Assembly (NCBI RefSeq): GCF_003121585.1
Contig: NZ_QEOO01000001.1
Location: forward strand, 186,001-250,000
DNA length: 64,000 nucleotides
Direction: 5' to 3'
From: Nocardioides speluncae
GTDB lineage: Bacteria > Actinomycetota > Actinomycetes > Propionibacteriales > Nocardioidaceae
Shown here: positions 40,361 through 48,708 of the stretch, in pieces
Layout of the letters: each line of letters starts with the position of its first letter
Position numbering within the stretch: the first letter of the stretch is position 1
Notes under the pieces: model-generated
The model's database searches: none
What the model was told of the DNA's origin: nothing
Seen by the model: only the letters and a program-made list of their open reading frames with translations
Made by a program: the position numbers and the translations under genes

Positions 40361-41344
40361 TCAGCCGCGTAGCTTGCGAGCTCGCTGGTGATAGTCCACA
40401 GGGGTGTTGTCCAAAACTCTACTCAGGATCACCCGAAAGAAGCGGGCCGGATCGACCTCCGGGGTGACCAGGTCATGCCTCAGTCGGACGCGCGGGAGCG
40501 ACGTCAGCTGTTGGTTGACCTCACTGAGGGCAAGCGTTGGTTCGGGTTCGGCGTCGGTGACCACGGGCTGGCCGACCGGTGCAGCATCGTTCGGATCCTC
40601 GCCTGGCAACTCGCCACCGTATTCAGGGACGACTAGGGCGACAGCGTGGTAGGCATCGTCCTCACGTCCCAACTTGGTCAGCAGGTCAACGAGCCACGCG
40701 GCCTTCTCAGGTGTTTCGTCCCAGCAGGTCGAGCGGAGCGCGTACACGAAACCGCAGGCGGCTTGCGGGTATCGGAGGCGAAGGTTCTTCGCGTCACCGT
40801 ATGACTCCTCGACACGGTTGGCGGCGTTCTTTCCGAATGACGAGTCCATACGCTTGGTGGAGATCATGATCTCTGGCCCGGTCGACCAGTGACTCATGAT
40901 GACGTCGACCTGCTTCACATAGTTCTTGCCGAGTAGGTTGGCGCTTGCGCCGACGGTTCCGCCGAACGTTCCACCTTCCTTGACCCGGCTCCAGATCTCC
41001 GCCTTGGTTTTGGCGTACTGCGCGTTCGTGAAGTCGATGATGTCGCGGGCGATGATCCGCGGCGCCTGCTCCCGCGGCCAGACTGCATCTGGGTCCAGCC
41101 CAGCCCGCCTCAGCTCGTATGCCACCCAGACGTCAAATGCGAGCGCGGGGACGCCGGAGGTGGTGTCCGCGTCGAGCAGTAGGGGAACTCCGAGAAGGCG
41201 CGCGAGCGTCTCGTAGTCAGGAACGAAGGTCTCCCGGCCCTCCCATGGGTTGAGATGCCGGAACGGAGCCTCTGTGACGATGGCGTCGAAGAGCGGCCAA
41301 GCCTTCTGCTTGGTGGTCGGTTCCTTCGGCTTCTTGTCGGACAC
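40361..41344 (-). CDS. Putative type II restriction endonuclease
   Basis: 327 residues, GTG 41344, two bases after the methyltransferase stop. No strong family match by eye. A region at about 145-190 has VKQVDVIMSHWSTGPEIMIS then TKRMDSSFGKNAANRVEE, where D...(E/S)xK would fit a PD-(D/E)xK nuclease core. The N-terminus reads KQKAWPLFDAIVTEAPFRHL, NPWEGRE. The firm argument is context: tight coupling to an adenine methyltransferase. Recognition sequence unknown. Confidence 0.7.
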   Translation of the reverse strand: MSDKKPKEPTTKQKAWPLFDAIVTEAPFRHLNPWEGRETFVPDYETLARLLGVPLLLDADTTSGVPALAFDVWVAYELRRAGLDPDAVWPREQAPRIIARDIIDFTNAQYAKTKAEIWSRVKEGGTFGGTVGASANLLGKNYVKQVDVIMSHWSTGPEIMISTKRMDSSFGKNAANRVEESYGDAKNLRLRYPQAACGFVYALRSTCWDETPEKAAWLVDLLTKLGREDDAYHAVALVVPEYGGELPGEDPNDAAPVGQPVVTDAEPEPTLALSEVNQQLTSLPRVRLRHDLVTPEVDPARFFRVILSRVLDNTPVDYHQRARKLRG

Positions 41345-41346
41345 GG

Positions 41347-42981
41347 TCAGTTGCCTTTCGCGCGCGCCGCCCGCCGCGCGGCGAGCTGTGCATGGTCGCG
41401 GCGTACAACTGCAATTGGTTTGCTCCCCATGCCGATGCCGCGGACGAGGATGAGTTCGTCGACGAGGGCTACGGCTTCGAGCAGCCTCCCACTGTGAAGC
41501 GCGGCTGCGACCTCCGGTCGTAGGTCGCGCAGCGCATCGCGATGCTCGCGAACGAGCGCGGGCGACGGCATCGGCAGATGGTCGGCTTCCTTAGGCTCGA
41601 TTTTCAGCATGCCGCCGCCGTAGGCCCGGCCGACAGTCTCTGCACCGAGCAGCGTGATGCTGTTCAGACTCGCGATTGGGAGTAGATCCATGCCGTCTCT
41701 TCGGACGTCGTCACGGAGGTAGACGCCATGGACAGAGTTCAGGTGGTGCGCGCCGGCGTAATTGGTGCAGAGCCGAGGGGTGTCGGCGTTCATGTACGTC
41801 AGCAGCAGATCGGCGGGCCGCACCATTGGCACTCGCCACCACGGCGACCGAACTCGACACTTATAGGCCCGGTGGATTTCGAGGTTCTCGCCACCGCGGA
41901 TGTATCGCCACGCGGCAGCCGACGGCTCATCCGTTGGGCGGAACAGGTAGGTGGACCGACCCGCCTCGCCGAGATACGTCAAGGACTCCTGTGTCAGGGT
42001 CAGCGTCCGAAGATGCCGTGATCCCGGGGGGGAGAGCTGGACGATGTCCGACGGCTCGAGTTTCAGCTCGTCGACCTTGGATGGCGACAGCGTGAAGTAC
42101 TTGTTGTTGCCGGTGACCATCCCCAGTGTCGTGGCCCCCCACGCGTTGAGCGTCGTGAAGCCATCGTGGCCGATGGCGTGTGTATACGCGGACAGGCCGT
42201 CCCGCGACAACATGCCTGCAGACCACTTCGCGGATTTGCTGGGCGGCGTCCACTTTCGGGCAACTGAGAGATCCTCAAGCCCGTCGGCGTTGTGCACCTG
42301 AAAGAGGTTCATGTGCTCTGCGCCCCGCTCGCCAGCCGGAGTGTACCCGTCTGCCAAGAGCAAGACTGCCTCGACATCAACGCCCGGAAAGACCCGTTGC
42401 TCGAACAGGACGAGGGTGATATTGGCGAAGTGATCAAGCAGGAACTGGCGCACGGGTGCCGCGTAGTTGACCGACAGCAGTTCTGCTGGCAGCACTAGTC
42501 CGAGCCGCCCGCCAGCGCGCAGGTGTAGCGCAGAGTGGATCGTGAACGCGGCCCACGAGGCAGCCAGCCTGGTCAGGTTGACACCGGCGCGTAGGGCGGC
42601 CGTCCGCGACCTTGTACGGGTCTCGCCGCTCCAGCCCTGGTAGCGGACGTATGGCGGGTTTCCGATTACGACGTCGTAGGAGCCAAACTGGTCGTGGAGA
42701 AAGAAGTCGCCCGCGTGGATCTCGGCCTTGATTCCCTCGGCTTTGAGTGTGTGTTCGGACTTCGCGGCGGACGCTGCGTGTAGCTCAACACCGACCAGCC
42801 GCCCTTTGTGCTTGCCGTGGCGACCAACCTCGTGGAGGAAGACGGCTTCACCAGACGAGGGCTCCAAGACGTCGTCACCAAGACTGCGGACAGCCCATTC
42901 AGCGATGAAGCGCGCGACTGGCGTAGGGGTGAAGTAGGCGCCGCGGGCCTTGCGCAGTTCAGCAGAATCCCCGGGCAGCAT
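41347..42981 (-). CDS. Adenine-specific DNA methyltransferase (N6, Eco57I/TaqI-like)
   Basis: 544 residues from ATG 42981; a TTG at 43032 is an alternative start. YFTP (17-20) typical of gamma-type N6-adenine methylases, SAM motif I VLEPSSGEAVFL (38-50), acidic motif GVELHA, and catalytic NPPY (108-111) in VVIGNPPYVRYQGW. The C-terminal half (about 250-500) is a target-recognition domain. It should protect the site cut by the endonuclease encoded next. Codon use and GC are lower than in flanking genes, consistent with acquired DNA. Confidence 0.92.
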   Translation of the reverse strand: MLPGDSAELRKARGAYFTPTPVARFIAEWAVRSLGDDVLEPSSGEAVFLHEVGRHGKHKGRLVGVELHAASAAKSEHTLKAEGIKAEIHAGDFFLHDQFGSYDVVIGNPPYVRYQGWSGETRTRSRTAALRAGVNLTRLAASWAAFTIHSALHLRAGGRLGLVLPAELLSVNYAAPVRQFLLDHFANITLVLFEQRVFPGVDVEAVLLLADGYTPAGERGAEHMNLFQVHNADGLEDLSVARKWTPPSKSAKWSAGMLSRDGLSAYTHAIGHDGFTTLNAWGATTLGMVTGNNKYFTLSPSKVDELKLEPSDIVQLSPPGSRHLRTLTLTQESLTYLGEAGRSTYLFRPTDEPSAAAWRYIRGGENLEIHRAYKCRVRSPWWRVPMVRPADLLLTYMNADTPRLCTNYAGAHHLNSVHGVYLRDDVRRDGMDLLPIASLNSITLLGAETVGRAYGGGMLKIEPKEADHLPMPSPALVREHRDALRDLRPEVAAALHSGRLLEAVALVDELILVRGIGMGSKPIAVVRRDHAQLAARRAARAKGN

Positions 42982-43085
42982 GTCGCCATCTTGCCGCACA
43001 GGTGTTCGACGCGGTGGTAGCGGCTCACCCAAGGGGTCAGAAAGCGTCAGGCGACCGAGCCTGGGCGGTGGCCAGGGCAGCGCGG

Positions 43086-43760
43086 CTACCGCTTGCGCCA
43101 GTGGTACTCCACCTCGGGGCGGCCGCCGCGGCCGTAGCGGGACTGGCGGTCGGCGAGGCCGGTGTCGGCGAGGTGCTCGAGGTAGCGGCGGGCGGTGACG
43201 CGGGAGGCGCCGACCGAGGTGGCGACCTCCGACGCGGACAGGGCAGCACCCTCGCGCAGCAGCGAGGTCACCGCCTGCAGGGTGTCCGCGCTGAGGCCCT
43301 TGGGCAGGTCGGCGGTGGTGGTGCGCAGCAGCCCGAACAGCTGGTCGACCTCGCCCTGCACCACCTCGGTGCCGCTCGCGCTGAGCCGCGAGCGGTAGGC
43401 GGCGTACTGCTCGAGCTTGGCCCGCAGCCCGGCGAAGGTGAACGGCTTGAGCACGTAGTGCACCACGCCCTGGGCCACCGCCCGCTTGACCACCTCGACG
43501 TCCCGCGCGGAGGTCACCGCGATGACGTCGCAGAGGTGGCCGTCGGCGCGGATCCGCTGCAGCAGCTCCAGCCCGTGCACGTCGGGCAGCCGCATGTCGA
43601 GCAGGATCAGGTCGACCGGCCCGGCGGCGAGCAGCCGCAGCGCATCCACGCCGGAGCGAGCGATCCCGGCCACCTCGAAGCCGGCGACCCGGCCGACGTA
43701 CTCGGCGTGCGCCTGGGCGGCGATCGCCTCGTCCTCGACCACGAGCACCCGGACCGTCAT
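43086..43760 (-). CDS. dctR: CitB/DcuR-type response regulator (DctR-like)
   Basis: 224 residues from ATG 43760, overlapping the kinase stop by four bases. Receiver domain with VVEDE, D55 in LILLDMRLPD, and HYVLKPF with the conserved K. The C-terminal HTH (about 165-215: SASEVATSVGASRVTARRYLEHL) followed by GRGGRPEVEYHW is the ending typical of regulators partnering CitA/DcuS/DctS kinases. Together with the kinase it should control the divergent dicarboxylate symporter gene. Symbol by analogy. Confidence 0.9.
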   Translation of the reverse strand: MTVRVLVVEDEAIAAQAHAEYVGRVAGFEVAGIARSGVDALRLLAAGPVDLILLDMRLPDVHGLELLQRIRADGHLCDVIAVTSARDVEVVKRAVAQGVVHYVLKPFTFAGLRAKLEQYAAYRSRLSASGTEVVQGEVDQLFGLLRTTTADLPKGLSADTLQAVTSLLREGAALSASEVATSVGASRVTARRYLEHLADTGLADRQSRYGRGGRPEVEYHWRKR

Positions 43761-45346
43761 CGCGGCACCCGGACCTCGAACAGCGCGCCGCCGAGCGGCG
43801 AGCGGGAGGCGTGTACGTCGCCGCCGTACCGCCGCGCGACCTGGCCGATCAGGGCGAGGCCGAGACCGCGGCCGAGCGAGGCGTCGCCGCGCTTGGTGGA
43901 CCAGCCGCGCTCGAAGATCTTCTCCTCCGCGCCGGGCGGTAGGCCGGGGCCGGAGTCCGCGACCTCGACCGCGAGGCCGGCGCGATCGCAGACCACCGAG
44001 ACCTCGACCCGACGGTCCCCGGTGACCGTCGCCGGCTCCGCGCTGGCCACCGCGTCGATGGCGTTGTCGACCAGGTTGCCGAGCAGCGTCACCATGTCGC
44101 CCGAGGCGACGAACAGGTTCTCGACCTTGGTGGCCGGTGAGACCATCAGCTCGACGCCGCGCTCGGCGGCCTGCGCGGTCTTGCCGAGCAGCAGTGCGGC
44201 GACGACCGGGTCGGCGACCGAGTCGGTCACCTGGTCGGCGAGCTGCTGCGCGGCGGCCAGCTCGGAGGTGGCGAACTCGACCGCCTCCGGCCCGCGCCCG
44301 AGCTCGATCAGCGAGACCACGGTGTGCAGCCGGTTGGCGGACTCGTGGTTCTGCGAGCGCAGCGTCTCGGCCAGCCCGCGGACGGTGTCCAGCTCGCCGG
44401 AGACCGCGCGCAGCTCGGTGTGGTCGCGCAGGGTCAGCACCGAGCCGAGCACCCGCCCCTCCCAGACCGCGGGCGCCTGGTTGACCACCAGCACCCGGTC
44501 GCCGACCAGGTGGATCTCGTCGGGCGACGTGCCCTCGCGGACGGATGTCAGCAGCGACGTCGGCAGGTCGAGCTCCGCGAGCGGCCGGCCGACGACGTCC
44601 TCGGGTACGCCGAGCAGCCGGCGGCCCTCGTCGTTGACCAGCTGGATCCGGCCGTCGTCGTCGAGCAGCACCAGCCCTTCGCGGACCGCGTGCAGCACCG
44701 AGTCGTAGTACTCGTACATCCGAGTGATCTCCTGGGCGCCCATGCCGTGGGTCTGCCGGCGCAGCCGCCGGCTGATCAGCCAGGCGCCGGCGGCGCCCAC
44801 CGCCAGCAGCGCCAGCGCCGCCGGCACGATCGTCAGCAGCCGGTCCCACAGCGCGGCCTCGATCTTCTCCAAGGTGATCCCGACCGAGACCATCGCCACG
44901 ACCTCGTCGCCGTCGAAGACCGGGACCACCGCGCGCATCGACGGGCCGAGGGTCCCCTTGTACTCCTGGGTGAACACCTCGCCCTCAGGAGCGTCGCCGA
45001 GGTCGCCGATGAACTTCTTGCCGATCTCGCTGGGGGTCGGGTGCGAGTAGCGGGTGCGGTCCATGGCCATCACCACGACGAAGTCGGTGCCGGTGTCGCG
45101 GCGTACCCGCTCGGCGTACGGCTGGATCACGTCCGACGGGACGGCGTCGTCCAGCGCCTGCAGCACCGAGGGCGCGTCGGCGACGGCGAGGGCGACCGCG
45201 GTGGACCGGATCTCGGCGTCGGCGCGGTGGTCGCGGCGTACCTCCAGATAGGCGAGTACGACGGACGCGGTGACCACCGTGAGCACGATCAGGGTCTGCA
45301 GCAGGAACACCTGCTGCGCGACAGAGCTCCGCCAACGCCTACTCAC
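43757..45346 (-). CDS. dctS: CitA/DctS-type sensor histidine kinase for dicarboxylates
   Basis: 529 residues, GTG start at 45346. Two membrane helices (about 12-35 and 170-190) bracket a periplasmic PAS-like sensor with RDTGTDFVVVMAMDRTRYSHP and PSEIGKKFIGDL, then AMVSVGI, as in CitA/DcuS. A cytosolic PAS (about 210-310) precedes the H-box LRSQNHESANRLHTVVSLIELG. The ATPase domain has LVDNAIDA, DSGPGLP and GRGLGLALI. Senses C4 dicarboxylates or citrate outside and phosphorylates the regulator. Divergent from dctA. Confidence 0.92.
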   Translation of the reverse strand: MSRRWRSSVAQQVFLLQTLIVLTVVTASVVLAYLEVRRDHRADAEIRSTAVALAVADAPSVLQALDDAVPSDVIQPYAERVRRDTGTDFVVVMAMDRTRYSHPTPSEIGKKFIGDLGDAPEGEVFTQEYKGTLGPSMRAVVPVFDGDEVVAMVSVGITLEKIEAALWDRLLTIVPAALALLAVGAAGAWLISRRLRRQTHGMGAQEITRMYEYYDSVLHAVREGLVLLDDDGRIQLVNDEGRRLLGVPEDVVGRPLAELDLPTSLLTSVREGTSPDEIHLVGDRVLVVNQAPAVWEGRVLGSVLTLRDHTELRAVSGELDTVRGLAETLRSQNHESANRLHTVVSLIELGRGPEAVEFATSELAAAQQLADQVTDSVADPVVAALLLGKTAQAAERGVELMVSPATKVENLFVASGDMVTLLGNLVDNAIDAVASAEPATVTGDRRVEVSVVCDRAGLAVEVADSGPGLPPGAEEKIFERGWSTKRGDASLGRGLGLALIGQVARRYGGDVHASRSPLGGALFEVRVPR

Positions 45347-45396
45347 CTCAGTGATTGTGCCGTCTCCGGCGCATCACGAACTCAATGAACGAAAGG

Positions 45397-45410
45397 GTGA
45401 CCCCGGTCAC
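45397..45410. promoter_or_regulatory. CRP/GlxR-like box between dctS and dctA
   Basis: GTGACC-CC-GGTCAC, flanked as GGTGAcccCGGTCACA, fits the TGTGA-N6-TCACA box of CRP/GlxR proteins with one mismatch. It lies 59 bases before dctA and 51 bases before dctS, so it could serve catabolite control of either. Confidence 0.5.
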
Positions 45411-45468
45411 ATTGCTCAACACCATGGTCGAAGTCCCTAGTAGCCGCCCCTGCCGCCGGAGGAAGACC

Positions 45469-46845
45469 ATGAGCACCACAGCCAGGACCACCAGGCCCAG
45501 AGCCAAGGACCGCACCCACTACCTGTACGTCGCCGTGATCGTCGCCGTCCTGCTCGGCATCGCCGTCGGCTTCGCCGCACCGAGCTTCGCGGTGGAGCTC
45601 AAGCCGATCGGCACCGCGTTCGTCAGCCTGATCAAGATGATGATCGCGCCGGTCATCTTCTGCACCATCGTGCTCGGCGTCGGCTCGGTGCGCAGCGCCG
45701 CGAAGGTCGGCCGGGTCGGCGGCCTCGCCCTCGGCTACTTCATGGTGATGTCGACGTTCGCGCTGGCCATCGGCCTGCTCGTCGGCAACATCCTCGACCC
45801 GGGCAGCGGGCTGAAGCTCGACCCGGCGGACGCGGCCACCGCCAACGAGACTGCGGCCGAGGCCGGCCACGAGTCGACCACCGACTTCCTGCTCGCGATC
45901 ATCCCCGACTCGCTGGTGTCCGCGCTGACCTCCGGCGAGGTGCTGCAGACGCTGCTGATCTCGCTGCTGATCGGCTTCGGCCTGCAGGCGATGGGCCCGG
46001 CCGGTGAGCCGGTACTGCGCGGGGTCGGCCACCTGCAGCGGCTCGTGTTCCGGGTGCTGACGATGATCATGTGGCTGGCGCCGCTGGGTGCCTTCGGCGC
46101 CATCGCCGGCGTCGTCGGCGAGACCGGCCTGGACGCGCTCAAGAGCCTCGCGGTGATCATGCTCGGCTTCTACGCCACCTGCGCGGTGTTCGTCTTCGTG
46201 GTCCTCGCCCTGGTGCTGCGACTGACCAGCGGGGTCAACCTGTTCTCGCTGCTGCGCTACCTGGGCCGCGAGTTCCTGCTGATCGTGTCCACATCCTCGT
46301 CCGAGTCGGCGCTGCCGCGGCTGATCGCCAAGATGGAGCACGCCGGTGTGGACAAGCCGACCGTGGGCGTCGTCGTACCGACCGGCTACTCGTTCAACCT
46401 CGATGGCACCGCGATCTACCTGACCATGGCCTCGCTGTTCATCGCCTCGGCGATGGGCAACCCGCTGAGCATCGGCGAGCAGATCTCGCTGCTGCTGTTC
46501 ATGATGATCGCGTCGAAGGGTGCTGCCGGGGTCACCGGCGCCGGCCTGGCCACGCTCGCCGGCGGCCTCTCCTCGCACCGCCCGGACCTGGTCGACGGCG
46601 TCGGCCTGATCGTCGGCATCGACCGGTTCATGTCGGAGGCCCGCGCGGTCACTAACTTCGCCGGCAACGCGGTCGCCACCGTCGTCGTCGCCAGCTGGAC
46701 GGGCGGCCTGGACAAGGTGCAGATGCGGAACGTGCTGGCCGGCAACGACCCGTTCGACGAGACCACGATGGTCGACGACCACGCCGCTCCAGCTCCGGAG
46801 GCCGCGCCGGAGCCGGTCTCGGTCCGCAAACTCGAGCCGGCATAG
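45469..46845 (+). CDS. dctA: Dicarboxylate:cation symporter (DctA/GltP family)
   Basis: 458 residues from ATG 45469 with GGAGGAAG upstream. Eight-helix DAACS fold: a first helix YVAVIVAVLLGIAVGF, FVSLIKMMIAPVIFCTIVLG, the re-entrant serine-rich hairpin STSSSESALPRLI, and GYSFNLDGTAIYLTMASLFIA with the substrate/cation site in NLDGT. Takes up succinate, fumarate, malate or similar with protons/sodium. Divergent from the DctS/DctR pair, the usual arrangement for induced uptake. Followed by a strong hairpin terminator. Confidence 0.94.
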   Translation: MSTTARTTRPRAKDRTHYLYVAVIVAVLLGIAVGFAAPSFAVELKPIGTAFVSLIKMMIAPVIFCTIVLGVGSVRSAAKVGRVGGLALGYFMVMSTFALAIGLLVGNILDPGSGLKLDPADAATANETAAEAGHESTTDFLLAIIPDSLVSALTSGEVLQTLLISLLIGFGLQAMGPAGEPVLRGVGHLQRLVFRVLTMIMWLAPLGAFGAIAGVVGETGLDALKSLAVIMLGFYATCAVFVFVVLALVLRLTSGVNLFSLLRYLGREFLLIVSTSSSESALPRLIAKMEHAGVDKPTVGVVVPTGYSFNLDGTAIYLTMASLFIASAMGNPLSIGEQISLLLFMMIASKGAAGVTGAGLATLAGGLSSHRPDLVDGVGLIVGIDRFMSEARAVTNFAGNAVATVVVASWTGGLDKVQMRNVLAGNDPFDETTMVDDHAAPAPEAAPEPVSVRKLEPA

Positions 46846-46865
46846 CCGCTCCGCCCGCCTCAACC

Positions 46866-46927
46866 TCCGCGGGGACGTCATACGATCCGGTCGCCACGAC
46901 TGTCGATCCGTATGACGTCCCCGCGGA
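46866..46927. terminator. Hairpin with 19-bp perfect arms after dctA
   Basis: TCCGCGGGGACGTCATACG (46866-46884) and its exact complement (46909-46927) enclose a 24-base loop. It starts 20 bases after the dctA stop, and its end lies 33 bases before the promoter of the toxin-antitoxin pair. Confidence 0.75.
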
Positions 46928-46960
46928 CGTCCATGCGCGGACGCCTTACATAACCGGCAA

Positions 46961-46973
46961 GTGTCTGTACACT
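46961..46973 (+). promoter_or_regulatory. Leaderless promoter and probable antitoxin operator
   Basis: A TACACT -10 box (46968-46973) ends six bases before the antitoxin ATG, with TTACAT (46946-46951) as a -35 at 16-base spacing. Transcription would start at or next to the ATG. The -10 overlaps the inverted repeat GTGT-CTGT-ACAC (46961-46972), a good site for autorepression by the antitoxin. Confidence 0.6.
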
Positions 46974-46979
46974 AATTGC

Positions 46980-47237
46980 ATGTCAGCCACTTATCCCGTC
47001 ACCGAAGGCCGTGCCCGGTTCGGGCAGCTGGTGCGCCGGGCCTCCCACCGTCGTGAGCGGATCACGATTACCGACCACGGCCAGCCGGCGGCGGTGCTCA
47101 TCAACGCCGAGGAGCTTGCCGACCTCGAAGAGGCGAACGCGGTCCTGGAGTACAAGCTGCGCCGGGCACTCGGTGACACTGCCGAGGGTATTCCGAGTGC
47201 CGAGGCGCGACGGCTGGTCTTCGGCGACGACGCGTGA
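46980..47237 (+). CDS. Phd/YefM-family antitoxin
   Basis: 85 residues. N-terminal DNA-binding fold with YPVTEGRARFGQLVRRAS, then RITITDHGQPAAVLINAEELADLEE, the canonical Phd/YefM pattern. The C-terminal helix (EANAVLEYKLRRALGDTAEG) would wrap the toxin. Probably a leaderless transcript that the antitoxin represses. It overlaps the toxin gene by four bases. Confidence 0.93.
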   Translation: MSATYPVTEGRARFGQLVRRASHRRERITITDHGQPAAVLINAEELADLEEANAVLEYKLRRALGDTAEGIPSAEARRLVFGDDA

Positions 47238-47482
47238 GCCCCACCGTTGTCTGGGAGCCGAAGGCGCTGGCGGCAGCCCATCGGTATGCCAAGGACGACC
47301 GGGAAGGCGTGCTGGCCGCCTTCGACGCCGCCGATGCGTTAGCGGACGAGCCGCACCCGCCGGGTTCATTCTCTTATGGGGAAGGTTTGTACCGCCTGCG
47401 GGTCGGTGACTATCGAGTTTGGTACGACGTGCGCGAAGCCGTCGTCGAGATCGTCGTCTTCCACCTCGGACGCACGCGCTAG
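47234..47482 (+). CDS. RelE/ParE-superfamily toxin
   Basis: 82 residues, GTG start within the antitoxin stop (GTGA). VVWEPKALAAAHRYAKDDREGV, then LRVGDYRVWYDVREAVVEIVVFHLGRTR, the typical RelE-type beta-hairpin with GDYRVWYDV and a terminal HLGxR. It would cleave translated mRNA or inhibit gyrase when freed from the antitoxin. The stop codon lies inside the left end of the long hairpin repeat at 47479, so the message 3' end is strongly structured. Confidence 0.92.
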   Translation: MSPTVVWEPKALAAAHRYAKDDREGVLAAFDAADALADEPHPPGSFSYGEGLYRLRVGDYRVWYDVREAVVEIVVFHLGRTR

Positions 47483-47643
47483 TGGGCATCTCCGGAAGTT
47501 CGTCGAGGGTCTGAGTGGTCAGGGTGCGTGCAGCGCAAGGCGTCGGAGGGAGGCGGGCCGGTGGCCCGTCGACCGACGACAACGCAGCGATGTGCGTGCC
47601 CTGGCCGCTCAGACCCCGACGAACTTCCGGAGATACCCACTAG
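47479..47643. repeat. Dispersed long-hairpin element, copy 2
   Basis: 165 bases folding into one hairpin. The outer arms CTAGTGGG(C/T)ATCTCCGG then AAGTTCGTCG are almost perfectly complementary over about 36 bases. They are followed by CTGAGTGGTCAGGGTGCGTG pairing with CCGCTCAG-side sequence through several G-U pairs, and a GGGCC-GGT-GGCCC tip. The central 95 bases match the reverse complement of copy 1 (23653-23810) nearly base for base. Located between the convergent toxin and SGNH hydrolase genes, where it can terminate both. Confidence 0.88.
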
Positions 47644-47649
47644 TGACCA

Positions 47650-48684
47650 CTAGTCGGTCGGCACCAACTCGTCGGCGTGCTGCCGCGCCCAGCGTTGCTT
47701 CCTCAGCTCGGCCGAGGTGTCGGCGCCAGCCGGGGCCTTGCGCAGCGACGTGTTCGTGGACGTCGACAGGCCGAGTGCCTTCAGCACCAGCTTGCTGATC
47801 GCTCGCATGCCGGCAGCGTTCGGGTGGTACGAGACGCCGGCGAACAGGTCGGTGGACTGGCCTCGCACCCAGGCGGCGTCGCCGGCGCAGGCGTCGTGGC
47901 CGAGCGCCGGGCCGTAGGTGTCGACGTACAGCGCGCCCTTGCGGGTGGCCGCCTGCCGCATCACGGTGTTGAGCTTGCGGTTGAGGTAGTCGGCCCACGC
48001 GTAGTCGCCGTCGGCGAACGGGACCACGTCCGGGCAGTAGCCGGTCGGCGGCAGGATCCGCGGGTAGCCGACCAGGACCACCTTGGCGGCGGGCGCGCGC
48101 TCCTTGATCAGCGCGACCGAGCGCTCCAGGTTGCGGCCGGTGTTGTTCAGGGCCGCGGAGAGGGTGTCGATGCCGTTGATCGTGTAGTGATCGCGGCACG
48201 GCGATCCGGTCGGGTCCTCGTCGCGGTAGTCGCCGCAGCCGATCACCGAGCCGAAGACGGTGTAGTCGTTGCCGCCCATCCCGAGCGTCACCAGGTCGGT
48301 GTCCAGGGTAAGCGCCTCGAGCTGCGGCGCCTGCGTCGTGAAGTGGAGGTCGGCGGTCGGCGTCGGCTGCGACTGGGTCAGGTTGGTGGTGTCGGCCGAG
48401 GAGCAGCTGACGTCGTTGAAGGCGCCCGACTTGTAGTAGAGGCCGAGGTCGGTGGCCAGCCAGGCCGGGTAGTTGTTGTTCGAGCGGAAGCACCAGGTGC
48501 TGTTCCACGGGATCAGCGGGCCGGCAGTGTAGGAGTCGCCCATCGCGACGTACTTCTTGTACGACGGCACCGCGGCCGCCGTCAGTCCACTGGCGGTGTC
48601 GGGGGCCGCGCTGGCGGGAGCGAGTAGGCCAGCGGTCAGGCCGAGGGCGGCGACGGTGCCGGCCAAGAGGGTGCGAGTGTTCAT
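47650..48684 (-). CDS. Secreted SGNH/GDSL-family lipase or esterase
   Basis: 344 residues with a signal peptide (1-26, ending ASAAP). SGNH blocks: MGDSYTAG with the nucleophile serine, a Gly block, LGMGGNDYTVF with the oxyanion Asn, and the catalytic His in SYHPNAAGM. Cys pairs suggest disulfides as in the Streptomyces scabies/S. coelicolor type lipases. Hydrolyses lipid or carbohydrate esters outside the cell. Third gene of the ceramidase-sphingomyelinase operon, 24 bases after the latter; likely takes part in host or soil lipid breakdown. Confidence 0.92.
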   Translation of the reverse strand: MNTRTLLAGTVAALGLTAGLLAPASAAPDTASGLTAAAVPSYKKYVAMGDSYTAGPLIPWNSTWCFRSNNNYPAWLATDLGLYYKSGAFNDVSCSSADTTNLTQSQPTPTADLHFTTQAPQLEALTLDTDLVTLGMGGNDYTVFGSVIGCGDYRDEDPTGSPCRDHYTINGIDTLSAALNNTGRNLERSVALIKERAPAAKVVLVGYPRILPPTGYCPDVVPFADGDYAWADYLNRKLNTVMRQAATRKGALYVDTYGPALGHDACAGDAAWVRGQSTDLFAGVSYHPNAAGMRAISKLVLKALGLSTSTNTSLRKAPAGADTSAELRKQRWARQHADELVPTD

Positions 48685-48708
48685 CGTGGTCTCCTGCGGG
48701 ACGGCCGG

